64,000 nt of DNA from Imbricaverruca yamaguchii (Eukaryota; Arthropoda; Thecostraca; Neoverrucidae): assembly GCA_034440575.1 (NCBI GenBank), contig JAOTOL010001562.1, positions 1,791,001 to 1,855,000 on the forward strand, in the 5' to 3' direction. Shown here one piece after another: positions 1 to 11,262 of this stretch (its first letter is position 1; the number at the start of each line of letters is the position of its first letter). The notes beneath the pieces were generated by a model, which was not told where the DNA came from, did no database searches, and worked only from the letters and a program-made list of their open reading frames with translations. Made by a program: the position numbers and the translations under genes.

Positions 1-240
1 ACAGAAATTCATTGAGTGAATTTCTGTGTGTGTGTGGGGGGGGGGGGGTTGCGTTGGGGCTTGCGCGCCACCATCACACAGCCCCTCACACACAGTGTAT
101 GTGGAGATCATATACAGCCAGCACGCACAACACGCAGCACACAGCATGTGAGTGGAGGTCACATGCATCCATCACACCCACAGCACTCGCCCCACTCACA
201 CACATAGCGTGCGCGTGGTTACATTCACCCACGAACGCAT
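1..240. repeat. GT/AC-rich low-complexity DNA
   Basis: The stretch holds a run of G at about 37-48 followed by degenerate CACA-, CACACC- and ACACAGC-rich sequence. The open frames here only reflect the lack of stops in this biased sequence. I see no gene. Confidence 0.6.
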
Positions 241-464
241 AGCTTCCCTAGCCATGGCATCCATGCTATTTTACCTAGAAGCGCAGCCCGGAGTCGCATG
301 TCCTTCGTGAGCACCAGTGCAGTGTCGTGCAGCTTAAGAATGACGCCATGGACGCACAGTAACTCTGGTGATCGAACAACTCTCAAGCCGCAAACCACTG
401 TCCCCACGCAGAACGCCCCCCCCAATGCACCGCGTGGGCCGACCTTGACCTGATCTGACCTATG

Positions 465-477
465 GCCGTGCTTGCAG
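465..477 (+). promoter_or_regulatory. 3' splice site of the nuclear-receptor terminal exon
   Basis: The sequence GCCGTGCTTGCAG ends at 477. Protein similarity to NR2F starts immediately after it (ACGL), and upstream sequence carries no similarity. The polypyrimidine tract is weak, so the call rests mainly on where homology begins. Confidence 0.6.
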
Positions 478-779
478 ACGCCTGCGGCCTACAGGACGTG
501 GCGCACATCGAGTCGCTACAGGACAAGTCGCTGTCGGCGCTGATGGAGTACTGCAGCACACAGTACCCAGAGCAGCGGCTGCGCGCCTCCAAGCTACTGC
601 TGCAGCTGCGCACGCTGCGCTCCATCAGCAGTGACGTCATCGAGCAGCTGTTCTTCGTGCGGCTGGTGGGCAAGACGCCCATCACGACCCTGATCCGCGA
701 CATGGTGATGAACGGTGTGTCGTCGCAGCAGCTGGTCAGCTCGTGGTCGACGGCGCCGCACTGGGCGGCCAGCATGTGA
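478..779 (+). CDS. 3'-terminal exon of a COUP-TF/seven-up-like nuclear receptor (NR2F family), partial
   Basis: This is the last coding exon of a ligand-regulated-type transcription factor that would act in the nucleus. A splice acceptor (CTTGCAG, ending at 477) precedes the exon. The codon spanning the junction gives intron phase 1, and the frame ends at TGA 777-779. The roughly 100 residues cover the C-terminal third of the ligand-binding domain. [16 protein letters not shown] leads into a helix with QYPEQ and KLLL-L--LRS-SS. It continues with [15 protein letters not shown], the NR2F signature, and an AF-2-like helix LIRDM. The family normally binds DNA direct repeats as homodimers or RXR heterodimers. 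Two things are odd: the segment after QYPEQ departs from the usual Arg-Phe-containing sequence, and there is a longer Ser/Trp tail after the AF-2 helix. This suggests a diverged paralogue. The DNA-binding-domain exons must lie upstream of the window. Family assignment is firm; orthology is not. Confidence 0.82.
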
Positions 780-1990
780 CATCCGGCCGGCTCCCTGCTG
801 CCCTTCCTGGCACTCACCTGACGTCACCGCCGCGGCTGACGTCACACCACGTCACCGGCGGCGGACCACGTCGGCTCACCAAAGACGCCGCTTGTCGCCG
901 AGCCGGCCCAGCCGGCCCATCATGCACATCCGTTCCTCGATAGTCAAACCAAGTATTACTAGTGTAGCGGTGTTGGCGCGGCGCGGCCCAGCCCGCCCGG
1001 CCAGTGGCGCCGACGCAATACTCGGGCGTCCCGCCGCGCCCGGCGTCACGTGGTGTCACGTGGCGGACGCTAGCTACTCTCTACCCATTGTTAGCGATGG
1101 TGTGTGGCCCATCTTTGTACCTGCTCCACAGACGCCGCTCCGCGAAGCCGTGCGCCCGCGGCAGCTGCGAGTGCGTCTGCGTGCGTGCGTGCGTGTTGGT
1201 GTGTGAATGTCGTCATCAGTGGGCAGCGATTCGGTACAGCGCAGGCCAAAGTATGGAATGCCATGTGATAACACGCAGATGTTGTTCGTGTCGGCAGAGT
1301 TGGCGCTCTCACTTCATCCGTTTGTTAATGGTTGTTTTTTTTTATAGATGCGATGCTGATTGCAATGTACGCGTTTGGTTTTACCACACCCCATGAACCT
1401 TTTTTGTTTCCCCAATTTTAGCGCAGGGTACGAGCAACCAACCACGCGGCTGCGCAAACACTTCACTTTTTAAAGTACAATTGTTCAAACAACGATGTAT
1501 CCAGCGGCGATCCTGGATAGTCAACGGTTGCGATTAGCTTTACATGTAGTGTAATTTGACGTGCGTAGCGTTTCTGTGGACATATGGGTGTCTCCTACAA
1601 TGTCCGTGACGGCATAGCTCTCTTATACCCAGAATAAATGATCTCAATGTTCTGGAAGCTGGCTTGGCCATGGCGTGCGTCGACAGCTGATGGAAAGGAG
1701 ACTGACCCCTGACCCCTGACCCGGGCCGTTTACGGGCCGACAAAAACGGGCCGCGCTTCGCTCCTTACCGCGCATATTTCTATTACAGACGGCACATAAA
1801 TATCCGCTCGGACCTTTCACCATTCATGGACCCTTATCCCGACCGCCTCGTTCAAAGGCCATCCTGGTCGACGGACGGTCAAAACAAATGCATAAACCAC
1901 AAGCAAGGAGAAACGGGAGACAGCGCGGCAACGCCGAAAACGTGATTTAAGTCTGTGCAGCACGCATGACCGGCACCGTGGCCATTGGTC
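780..1990. other. Probable 3' UTR and downstream flank of the nuclear-receptor gene
   Basis: The first 400 bases are GC-rich with two CRE octamers (TGACGTCA at 819 and 837). From about 1200 the base composition becomes mixed. An AATAAA at 1633-1638 is the first plausible poly(A) signal I see on the + strand, which would give a 3' UTR of about 0.85 kb. No other coding region is supported. Confidence 0.35.
1633..1638 (+). terminator. Candidate poly(A) signal AATAAA
   Basis: An exact AATAAA lies about 855 bases after the nuclear-receptor stop codon. The hexamer is common by chance, and no transcript evidence is available. Confidence 0.25.
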
Positions 1991-1993
1991 AGT

Positions 1994-2173
1994 GACCACA
2001 CGACCTTTGCTGGCCAGACCCGGAGACTTGGGATCATTGCATCGATAGACTGAGACCACACGACATCTGCTGGTCAGACCCGGATACTTGGGGTCACCGC
2101 CTCGACAGACTGGAACCACACGACCTTTGCTGGCCAGAACCGGAGACTTGGGGTCACTGCCTCGACAGACTGA
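1994..2173. repeat. 60-bp tandem repeat, 3 copies
   Basis: Three consecutive units begin GACCACACGAC or a close variant at 1994, 2054 and 2114. Each contains CTGGCCAGACCCGGA-like and CGACAGACTG-like blocks. They differ by several substitutions per unit, so the array is moderately old. Confidence 0.7.
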
Positions 2174-2399
2174 GTCCATGATGAGATGGAATCCTGGTGT
2201 CACTCTGGGATAGACTGAGTGCTGTGATCTTCCCTTAGACAGACTGTGTCCCCAGGGCGATCACCTGAACACGTGCGCATCGTAGTCATCGGTACGCGCG
2301 GCACCTCGAGGTCGCACTTTGGACTAACTTTCGCCGGGATCACGTCAGTGTCGCGGGGGTTGTATTGTAGCGTTGGACGCCGTTCCCGAGAGGCGGTGA

Positions 2400-2726
2400 A
2401 GTCACCAGAGCGGCTCGTCATCGCTGACGTCATCAGCGGGTAGAGCGGCGGCCGTCTGTAGGAAGCGCGGCCTGAATATGGCCGATATTGTCGGCGCCGA
2501 GGAGCAGCAGACGCGGCGCGGAGGGTCGGCCGCCGCCCGAAGGTCACAGGTCAATGGCGACGGCCGGCCGGCGGCGGCCGACTCGGCGCCCCAGCTGTCG
2601 TCCCGCCAGCCGGCAGTCTCTCGAGCCGCTCAACCCGGGCACCCGGACACATGCCAGCGCAAAGCCTACCCAACCTGGCCGACCCGCCCGCCCAACACTT
2701 CACTCACCCGAGACGACCACAGGTGA
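2400..2726 (+). other. Weak candidate promoter and first exon
   Basis: A GC-rich patch carries a CRE octamer (TGACGTCA, 2425-2432). It is followed by an ATG at 2478 opening an 82-codon frame beginning MADIVGAEEQQ. The predicted protein is Ala/Arg/Pro-rich and matches nothing I recognise. The feature could be a CpG-island promoter with a first coding exon, or simply GC-rich DNA with few stops. Confidence 0.15.
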
Positions 2727-4033
2727 ACGCCCTAGTGCCGACAGCACTGCACTGCCGGCAACAGGCGGCAAGGAAAACGGAGACCAAGATCGGGTCAAAC
2801 GTGAAGCGACTTGACAATAATAGGCCGATGCGACATCACGTACACCACCGCACGAGATGTCCAATCCTTAAATGAAGTTCAGAGATGAAACTCCAAGAAA
2901 TGTTTAGCTTACGCGGTGAATAAGCCCGCCATCCAGCAGCTCTCCATTGTGTCGTGTCCGTGCTACAGAGCCCACTGAATCTAGACCTCAACGCTGAGAG
3001 ACATGTTTCCATCGAATAATACATAGTTTTACAATAACTCGCAAAAAATCAGTGATCAGATAACATATCTGGTGATAGAACGCTCGTTACGGATTTGTGC
3101 AGAGTGCCGTGCCACATGCACCCGTGTTCCTCTCTTGCGCATCCTTACGCGAGCCAATGTTTCAGACAGGTGGCACATAACCTGCCCGGGATTTCGGCTT
3201 CGCAACCGTTCGGCGTGGGCGAATACTGTCTCCAAATGGCTGGGCAAATTATCCTACCTGAAGACCATTGGAGGTTATGGGCGAGTCGATCGAGAATGCA
3301 TCAATATGCCATGCATGCCCTACTTGTAAAGAGTCATTCCTACCGTCAAAAATCGAATGAACAATTTTTAGTGATTAATCAAGCTGGGAAGAGGGCTTCC
3401 TCGAGATCACAAGTCACAAGAAAGTTTCAAAGAAACTAAACAGCAACGTCCAGCGAGCAGACCAAAAAAAAATCCCTTTTACACTTTGGTGTGCTTGAGT
3501 CTTGGTGTTGAGCGGCGTGCACATTTACCCACCGGTGTCATCGGCATTCAGGTGGACGCTGCGCAGATGCTGCGTAAATCTGAACCAAACTCCGTGCAAA
3601 TGACGTACCTCTCGCCACGAGTGTTCGTGACATCCCCGAATGGGGTGTTCGGCGCAGTATGCAGTCGCTGGTTAAATGGTGAGCTTCAAAGTAAAGCCGG
3701 GAACCACTGTGTGAGAGAACTAGCATGGGATGAAGTGGTAAGGGGCTACTTCCATTCCTTGCACTATTTTCAATTCGGAATCCCAAAGTGATACTGAAGA
3801 TACTGAAGAGCATAAATGCACTTATATAAGTCGATAGAACGATCGATGTTTCCTTTTCTGTTGTGGAATATAGACAGAAGTGTCTCATGCACTTACCCTG
3901 ATGCTTGAAAAAATTATTGACAGGAAACCTTAATTTTTTAGTGCGATGTAAAGCCTAAATATAGCCGATTATGTGTGATTTTAGCAGAATGTGTTCCTAG
4001 GTGCGATTTTTGCTGGCCTGGAAAACGCATCAT
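2727..4033. other. No gene recognised
   Basis: Mixed-composition DNA. The open frames of up to about 115 codons on both strands show no recognisable motif. No repeat family is visible apart from short A runs near 3465. Confidence 0.4.
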
Positions 4034-4037
4034 GCAC

Positions 4038-4095
<58 letters not shown>

Positions 4096-4256
4096 GCACG
4101 CACGCACGCACGCACACCCCCCCCCCCACACACACACCTACACACACACCACCCCACACACACACCTACACACACACCACCCCACACAAACACACCTACA
4201 CCCCCCACCACACGCACACACCTACCCCCCCCACACATATATATATATATATATAT
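4034..4256. repeat. Compound (CA)n/(CGCA)n/(CCACACAC)n/(TA)n microsatellite
   Basis: A pure CA run at about 4034-4090 passes into CGCA units and C-runs mixed with CACACACCTA units. It ends in a (TA)n tract at 4236-4256. The His/Thr-rich reading frames are products of the repeat. Confidence 0.95.
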
Positions 4257-6129
4257 TGGGATTCGACTCTCATGTCACCTGGCGTCTGGACTACCAAGTT
4301 CTTGAGTGGCATTATTGAAGCTTCGGTGCCATATCATTGAATATGAATGGTCAGAATCAGCTCCGGGCATAACATTCCAGCCGGACATTTGTCACAAGTT
4401 ACCGTCCACCTCGAATAATAATTCTGGAAATCGTCGCTCGCATAGAACGCCTCCATATTTTAATACAATAACACACTGTTATAGCACAGTGAATATCGCT
4501 CGACAATTCTTAAATCATAGACATTAGAAGGTTCGAGGGCAAAACTAGGAGACCAATCTACGTGAGCAAGAAGGGTCCAACATATTGCATAACCTGAAAC
4601 AGATCGACATTTTTCCTCGGTTATTGGGGTGAGCATTCCCCTCATTCCTGGCGAGGGCTGGGATACATAAAACTCACAATTGTGATTTATGCCTGCTACT
4701 TTAGCTGTCATGATGCCCCTATGCTGATGCTCTTGGCTAGCTTAACCTTTTCTCCGCGAAAAGGTCGGATTCGGTCCCCTCATCGTTCATCGCTGGAGCT
4801 ATACATCTTGTGATAGAGAAATAAAATCTGCAATAGTCAGCAGTCATTCAACTTTCCACATTCAAAGCCCAATCCCAGCCCTGTCACATCGCCGAGACAT
4901 AAAGTAATCGACAAATGCATGGTTCCACATGTTCGTGGTTTATTCCTGTGTGCTTCCCATGTATCCATACCTGGACTAATACGGCACTTGAAGCACAAAA
5001 CATGTTGTACGTATATATAGATTTCTGAGTCTTAATTTTTAGCAGTTGCAGTATTCAGTTTCATTTACAGTGAAATGAGGCCATATAACGTTAAATGTTG
5101 GCCATAAGTACTGCAACGTATCAACTTAATCTTCATAACCCTTCCTTTCCATGAAGACGACCCTTACTCGTCCTAACTGAATGACAATGGCACATCACAG
5201 ATTATGCAGGGTCGTGACCACCTAATGGGGACTAATGGACTGATCCCGGTTCCCTCCTTAGATGCATACATAGTATAACCAGAGACGCAGCCAAGGGGAC
5301 CGAAAGCCCGCCATCAAAAATCGAAAACTGAAACCTTCCACAACATCAATAAAAAACTTCAATCAGAAAGTTTTATTTTGTGGCCAAACATTTTTGGACC
5401 ATGGTCGATTTCGCAGTAATTTTTGTGTTGAAAATAAGCTTACTTTGTTTTTAAAATGTTCTCCAAAATGAACGCAGAGCCCAAATCATGATGTTAGTCG
5501 TCACCTCATAAACTCGGTAGTGATCTCACTTCTTGGGGGAAGTTGGGGGTGTTTTCGGGCCTTACTCGTTGAGTGCCTTTCGAAGACACACCTGTCGTTC
5601 TCGTGCGACGTTTGGTTTGGAGATAAGAGGGACGGGGACATATAATGATCTTCCCACAAGACAAGATGCTAAAAAGAGATATGAAAGAGGTGATAGAAAG
5701 AGATTGACGGTTCAGAAAGAGATCTGATCGTTAATTCATCACATGAAAACAAATAATTGCATCCAGATTTTAAACATTCCAAGTTTAAAATCATTGCAAT
5801 CCAATCCGCATCTGCTAAAACTGTTTTCAGGATAGCTAATCCTAGATGAGTAGCGCACAGGAGTGTCGTAGCATTTCACTCGCGTATTCTAAGTTCTAAG
5901 GCCTCGTCTTATCGGCCGACTGCTCGCGGCGCTTGCAAACATTGCCGCTTGTAATAATCACGTGCTCGTGAAACAAAACAATCGGGAAGATGCTGGTGTT
6001 CGCTTCAGGTTCGGACACCGCGTATCAAGGCCGTCAGCAGACATTCCGGGTCGAGGACGTGGATGTAATCCATGTGGCAGCAGTTTGCTGCTCGCCGTAT
6101 CAAGGCCGTCAGCAGACATAACGGTTCGA
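4257..6129. other. No gene recognised
   Basis: AT-leaning unique sequence with stops in all frames and no open frame longer than about 85 codons. Nothing recognisable was seen. Confidence 0.4.
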
Positions 6130-6296
6130 GGGTGTGGGTGTAGTCCATGTGGCAGCAGTCTGTCGGCTCTCCGCCTGTGGGTGTAATCCATGTGGCAGCA
6201 GTTGGTCGGCTCTCCGCCTGTGGGTGTAATTCATGTGGCAGCAGTCTGTCGGCTCTCCGTCTGTGGGTGTAGTCCATGTGGCAGCAGTCTATCTCT
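6130..6296. repeat. 43-44-bp tandem repeat, about 4 copies
   Basis: CCATGTGGCAGCAGT recurs at about 6145, 6188, 6232 and 6275, separated by CTGTCGGCTCTCCGCCTGTG-type sequence. A fifth, more distant copy of the GGCAGCAGT block sits at about 6076. Confidence 0.8.
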
Positions 6297-6431
6297 CGGC
6301 CACGTGCCAGCAGCCAGTCTCTCTCTGAACCGACGCCCTCCTCAACGCTCAAAATGAACCGACATTTCAAAAATGTTAAAAACTGGCTGCAGTCAACCTG
6401 CATGACGTTGCGCGAAAGAAGGCATCAGAGC

Positions 6432-7400
6432 AAGGCCGTGTCGAGAGGAAGGCCGTCTCGGGAGGAAGGCCGTGTCGGGAGGAAGGCCGTCTCGAGAGGA
6501 AGGCCGTGTCGGGAGGAAGGCCGTGTCGGGAGGAAGGCCGTGTCGGGAGGAAGGTCGTCTCGGGAGGAAGGCCGTCTCGGGAGGAAGGTCGTGTCGGGAG
6601 GAAGGCCTTGTCGGGAGGAAGACCGTGTCGGGAGGAAGGCCGTGTCGGGAGGAAGACCGTGTCGGGAGGAAGACCGTGTCGGGAGGAAGGCCGTCTCGGG
6701 AGGAAGGCCGTGTCGGGAGGAAGGCCGTCTCGAGAGGAAGGCCGTGTCGGGAGGAAGGCCGTGTCGGGAGGAAGGCCGTGTCGGGAGGAAGGCCGTGTCG
6801 GGAGGAAGGCCGTGTCGGGAGGAAGACCGTGTCGGGAGGAAGACCGTGTCGGGAGGAAGACCGTGTCGGGAGGAAGGCCGTCTCGGGAGGAAGGCCGTGT
6901 CGGGAGGAAGGCCGTCTCGAGAGGAAGGCCGTGTCGGGAGGAAGGCCGTGTCGGGAGGAAGGCCGTGTCGGGAGGGAAGACCGTGTCGGGAGGAAGACCG
7001 TGTCGGGAGGAAGGCCTGCCGGGAGGAAGGCCGTGTCGGGAGGAAGGCCGTGTCGGGAGGAAGGCCGTGTCGGGAGGAAGGCCGTGTCGGGAGGAAGGCC
7101 GTGTCGGGAGGAAGACCGTGTCGGGAGGAAGACCGTGTCGGGAGGAAGGTCGTCTCGGGAGGAAGGCCGTCTCGGGAGGAAGGTCGTGTCGGGAGGAAGG
7201 CCTTGTCGGGAGGAAGACCGTGTCGGGAGGAAGGCCGTGTCGGGAGGAATGCCGTCTCGAGAGGAAGGCCGTGTCGGGAGGAAGGCCTTGTCGAGAGGAA
7301 GGCCGTGTCGGGAGGAAGGCCGTCTCGAGAGGAAGGCCGTGTCGGGAGGAAGGCCGTGTCGGGAGGAAGGCCGTGTCGGGAGGAAGACCGTGTCGGGAGG
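6432..7400. repeat. 17-bp minisatellite, about 57 copies
   Basis: The unit is AAGGCCGTGTCGGGAGG. Common variants are GTCTCG for GTGTCG, AAGACC for AAGGCC, and GAGAGG for GGGAGG. Total length is 969 bp, with one 18-bp and one 16-bp unit near 6975-7020. The unit contains no stop codon in most frames on either strand. This produces several overlapping frames of more than 320 codons (Arg/Glu/Gly-rich on +, Ser/Arg/Pro-rich on -), which I do not regard as genes. Confidence 0.97.
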
Positions 7401-8268
7401 AAGCTCCCCTGCCGTCCCGCGCCGGACCGTACCGCGCTTTCGACTGGTATATGATCTTTGATCTGACCTGGCTGATTCGTGCGAGCTGCGACTGCGCCTG
7501 AGTGCGTGACCTGCACTTGGCCCTGACCTGGCCGACGTACGCCGACACGAGGCGCCAACAATACCGAGTCGCCACAGTAGCCGTGATAAATTAAGTGCAA
7601 AAAGAGTTGCGTTGGAGATTGCTATCCAATCTAGAGTCCAATCTGATTAAATGGAGTGATAGCATTCCTTCCGCGAGCATAGAGAAGTGAATGGAGTACT
7701 GTGGCATCTCATTCTGATCACCTCTGCGGGCGGAACACAATGGGAATCCCCTCGCAACAAGCTGAAGTAGTGTGCACTCCTGAATACTATGTGCTTCCGA
7801 GCTCAAACCCAAAGCCTCGGAGATTTGCTCTCGACATTTCCTGTACCTACATTTCCTGTAGGTATGCCTATAGCACGCCTGAGAGTTCATAAATAAACAG
7901 GTGTCATCACATTCAGAACCGCGTCCAACCAGCCGAGGATGAATAGCCATGGAGTTAGCCTTATATTCGGAAGCAGGGAGCAGACCGGAGTTGATTCGAC
8001 ACCGCGATGTCAGTTTAATCGTGCAACAACGCATTTCGCACAATGCGCGGATCGCAGCGCCTAGCCTATTAGCCGTTGCAGGGCGAAGGGAAGGGATCAG
8101 CGTGTCAATCCCTGATGTTTGTATGAGGTGTCCCCTGATTCTACGCAAGGTGGCTTCGGACCCATTCACGTCATCACTTCGACTTTTCGCATGTAATTCG
8201 TTGTGTGATTTGCGAGGAAAACATTGTGCATTATGCTTTAAGATACCGCAGTCAGGACCAGTCACCTC
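7401..8268. other. No gene recognised
   Basis: Unique sequence. A stop-free stretch of 224 codons exists on the minus strand (7591-8265). It begins with GTG rather than ATG and shows no recognisable domain, so it is not called as a gene. Confidence 0.35.
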
Positions 8269-8280
8269 CAGGTCACGACC

Positions 8281-8337
8281 TAGTTAGTTATTATGGTTTT
8301 AGGGCGCATCAACTGCATTGGTGCCTACAGCGCCTAT
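8281..8337 (-). mobile_element. Hairpin mini-retroposon, copy 1 (57 bp)
   Basis: The core reads GGTTTTAGGGCGCATC, AACTGCATTGG, CTACAGCGCC on the + strand, preceded by TAGTTAGTTATTAT. It lies between perfect 12-bp direct repeats CAGGTCACGACC (8269-8280 and 8338-8349), as expected for target-site duplication. If the simple repeat is the retroposon tail, the element reads on the minus strand: hairpin (GGGCGC/GCGCCC stem) followed by CCCTAAAAC and tail. Confidence 0.6.
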
Positions 8338-8450
8338 CAGGTCACGACCAAGTCACAATTATTTTTGCAAGCGCCTATCAGGTCACGACCTAGTCACACT
8401 TATTTCTCAAGCGCCTATCAGGTCACGACATAGACACAATTATTTTTCAA
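8330..8450. repeat. Tandem array built from the end of mini-retroposon copy 1 and its target duplication
   Basis: AGCGCCTATCAGGTCACGAC occurs three times (about 8330, 8371 and 8411). The copies are separated by AAGTCACAATTATTTTTC-like spacers, with a period of about 41 bp. Each unit contains the terminal GCGCCTAT of the element plus the CAGGTCACGAC flank. Confidence 0.75.
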
Positions 8451-10651
8451 GATGTACATGGAAACACTTTTCATAAACAAACCATACAAGATACAGGAAA
8501 AGTGACAAGGGCGCTTAAGCAAATAATCAAACGATTCAAAAATACAAAATATAACTTAGGTCAACTGGTTACAAAATAAAAGGCCAGGTTCCTAGGTCAA
8601 CTGATGAGATAAACTAGAACCGTTTCCATGCTTCGTACTAAACTAACTTCGTTACTAATCAATTTTCACAAACCGGGAACATATGCAGTAGCAAATTGTC
8701 CCCAAAGCGTGTGACAGATCTCAAATCATTATCAGTTCGGTTGGCTTTGGTGGCACTCCTACCTTATTCTGGGAGCCATCTTTTTCGAAAATGGGTCATC
8801 TTGAACAGTTCATCACATATATTCAGGAATTTGATCTTGATGGGACAGGTGACCTTGATCTCTCCAAGTGTCACGTGTACTAAACTAAATATTTCGCTTG
8901 TGTAACAATAATATTGAACCAAGAAATAGTACTTGCTTCAGGACCCAGGTCACATAATTACAGCGAAGACTGCACGCGAAGATCAGATTGCACCCCGACA
9001 TTAGCTTGCTCTGCCTGATCTGGAAGGTCAACTATAAGACATAAAATGCTTTATACAACACGTTCAAGTACGTAGCTGCACTATTCCATTTGCCGCATAT
9101 CCCACCATGCGTAGAACAAAGGTTAGTTGGGGAGGGGGTCAAATTGACCACCGCAAAGCCAGTGGTGGAAAACATCCCGCGTTGCGAGGGCTCAGATCAC
9201 TATGGAACAACATGGCGCATCGGAATAGGTTTATGAAAACTATTTGGAGGGCACATTCCGTGAACTAAACTGGAGGACCAAAATGGGTTAGGGGCATACC
9301 ACACATGGCCCACGTTAAAAGCTGAACTTATTGGGGAGGCCAACATTGTGGAAGTATCCTCCCAAAGCACACAAAGCTACACCCCCGACATGGCGCCGTT
9401 TGCATGCGAGCAGGATGTTTTCTTTCCTTTCGCCTGCAGCATTGTTCCATAAGCGCGGCATGACATGCGATGCATGCAGCCGCTGTCAGTTTACCAGTTT
9501 ACCTGCTCCGGCCCATGTACACCATCATCAGTGAGCATCAGACTGTTACGCTGGCTACACCAGCTGCATGTACCAGTTTGAGTTTTCAGTCTGCCACAAA
9601 ATGAGTTTGACTCAGAGCCCGCTCAAAACATATGCCTAAATCTGCCAATTTTAATGCATTTTATACTGAGGCAACTAGGAAGCATCAATCCCACTGGTGT
9701 CACTTTGTGAAATTCATTGGGGGTGGGGGTGGAGGAACTGATGTATTCGTTATTTTGCTCCAGAGAAGGGTGTCATCGGCCTAAAAACCGGGGATGTGTA
9801 TTCGATCACTCTAGAAGAGCGCCTGCAATATTCAATGGCAAAGCTTTGGTATGATTGGTGGGTGGGGGCAAATCAACGAAGAGAGAATTGATGATTGATT
9901 GACAGTTTTCTCCCTTAGCGCACACAAAGCGACACCCTTGACAAATGCACATTTTGCAGATGCAAACAATAAGGCGCTATCTAGCTTTATTCCCCATCCC
10001 TCATCTCCCACCTATGCCAGTATACCAAAGCAAACACGAAACGCCAAAGAAATCAAAAAAGAAACCACACAAAGAAATCGCTCAGTCTACTTTGTCTCGG
10101 CAGCCAGCAAAACTGCGCAACAGTTGACGATCAAACCAATCAAAGTCCCTTCATTGGCAGGTAAAAAGTGTACAAACATTGTTGACAATTTTCAGACGGC
10201 CGTAAAAACAGAAAAAACACAAGGTAGAAATCAAACATACATGACGCTCTTGGGTCCATAAGTGTGTACCGGACTGTATGTTAACTGCTACCAAATGTAG
10301 TACACAACTTCGTGTTCAAAAAGGTTTTTTGAAGTATCTTTGTTCTTCAAAATGTGTCCGTTTTGACAAGACTAATTTTCTTATCAGAAGCGTAGGGCTG
10401 ACTGTAAAATGTTATCAGGTAGTTGGAAGGAGACAATGCCCCCAACTTCGGAGTAGGGGAGGAAGGCTCCTCTGCCCCTTGTTCCTACGCCCATAATATA
10501 CATGTACGCATGAGTCAGGGCATGAATGTACATGCATGCATATGCACGTGTATGTCCCAGTAATAATTAATCGCATAATTCGCGTAAGCCGAACAGTCAA
10601 GTTTGCTCGGCTCCCGCTCGGAGATAATGGTTTGACTGGGCTCACTCTGCC
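8451..10651. other. No gene recognised
   Basis: AT-leaning unique sequence. A 120-codon frame at 9899-10261 begins with TTG and has no recognised motif. Nothing else is supported. Confidence 0.4.
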
Positions 10652-10733
10652 CGCCCTCAAGACAGAGCCACGCTGGTATGCGTGAACTCGGCCGCCCTCA
10701 AGACAGAGCCACGCTGGTATGCGTGAACTCGGC
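10652..10733. repeat. 41-bp direct tandem duplication
   Basis: Two identical adjacent units starting CGCCCTCAAGACAGAGCC occur at 10652 and 10693. Identity by eye is complete, so the duplication is recent. Confidence 0.9.
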
Positions 10734-10734
10734 C

Positions 10735-11020
10735 GAGGACCAGACGCTGTGTTCAGCCGTGTTCGCGATCAGCTGACGTCAGCTGTCAGCTGAGTCGCCC
10801 GGCCACACAGCGATCGGATGACCCGAGGCCACCCGACGCGCCGTGAATGTGCGCAGTTGCACGGCGACCCCCGCCCCCCCCCCCCCGCTGATGATGCGCG
10901 CACGCGGCCGCCCGCGAGCTGACTGGCCGCCAGCACACCACCACTGAGTGGTGTATCAGAGGCGAGAGAGGTCTCCGTCTCCGTTTCCTATCAGTCAGTC
11001 ACTGGCGCACACCGACCATG
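10735..11020 (+). promoter_or_regulatory. GC-rich promoter-like patch (low confidence)
   Basis: The patch holds a CRE octamer (TGACGTCA, 10774-10781) inside a larger palindrome AGCTGACGTCAGCT and a C-run at about 10868-10888. It also has several CG-dense blocks and arthropod-initiator-like TCAGTC motifs at about 10993 and 10997. No recognisable coding exon follows before the retrotransposon at 11263. Confidence 0.2.
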
Positions 11021-11262
11021 CGCGTAGGTATATTATCAGGTCAGAAACGTGGAAATATACCAGGGGTCAAGGCGGTCAAGGGTTATCCACTGCTTCGCGC
11101 ACAAAATTCCCAAACCAATGTCATTAGCAGCTCAATGTTTTGCGGTCACGACGCCTGTCATTTGATGAGCAGCGTCACTCAAGGCACCGGTGCGGCGCCA
11201 TCAGGTTTGGGAAGATTTCCCAGATATGGCGACCCCAGCTATAGGTCAGTCAGCAATGCCAC

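Noticed and set aside
6276..7575. Repetitive proteins of 330-400 residues on both strands
   Set aside because: They are produced by the stop-free 17-bp minisatellite.
7591..8265. 224-codon stop-free frame on the minus strand
   Set aside because: It begins with GTG, has no recognisable motif or splice-site support, and overlaps the flank of a retroposon insertion. It is likely a chance open frame.
9899..10261. 120-codon Lys/Thr-rich frame
   Set aside because: The start is TTG, and no homology or exon signals were seen.
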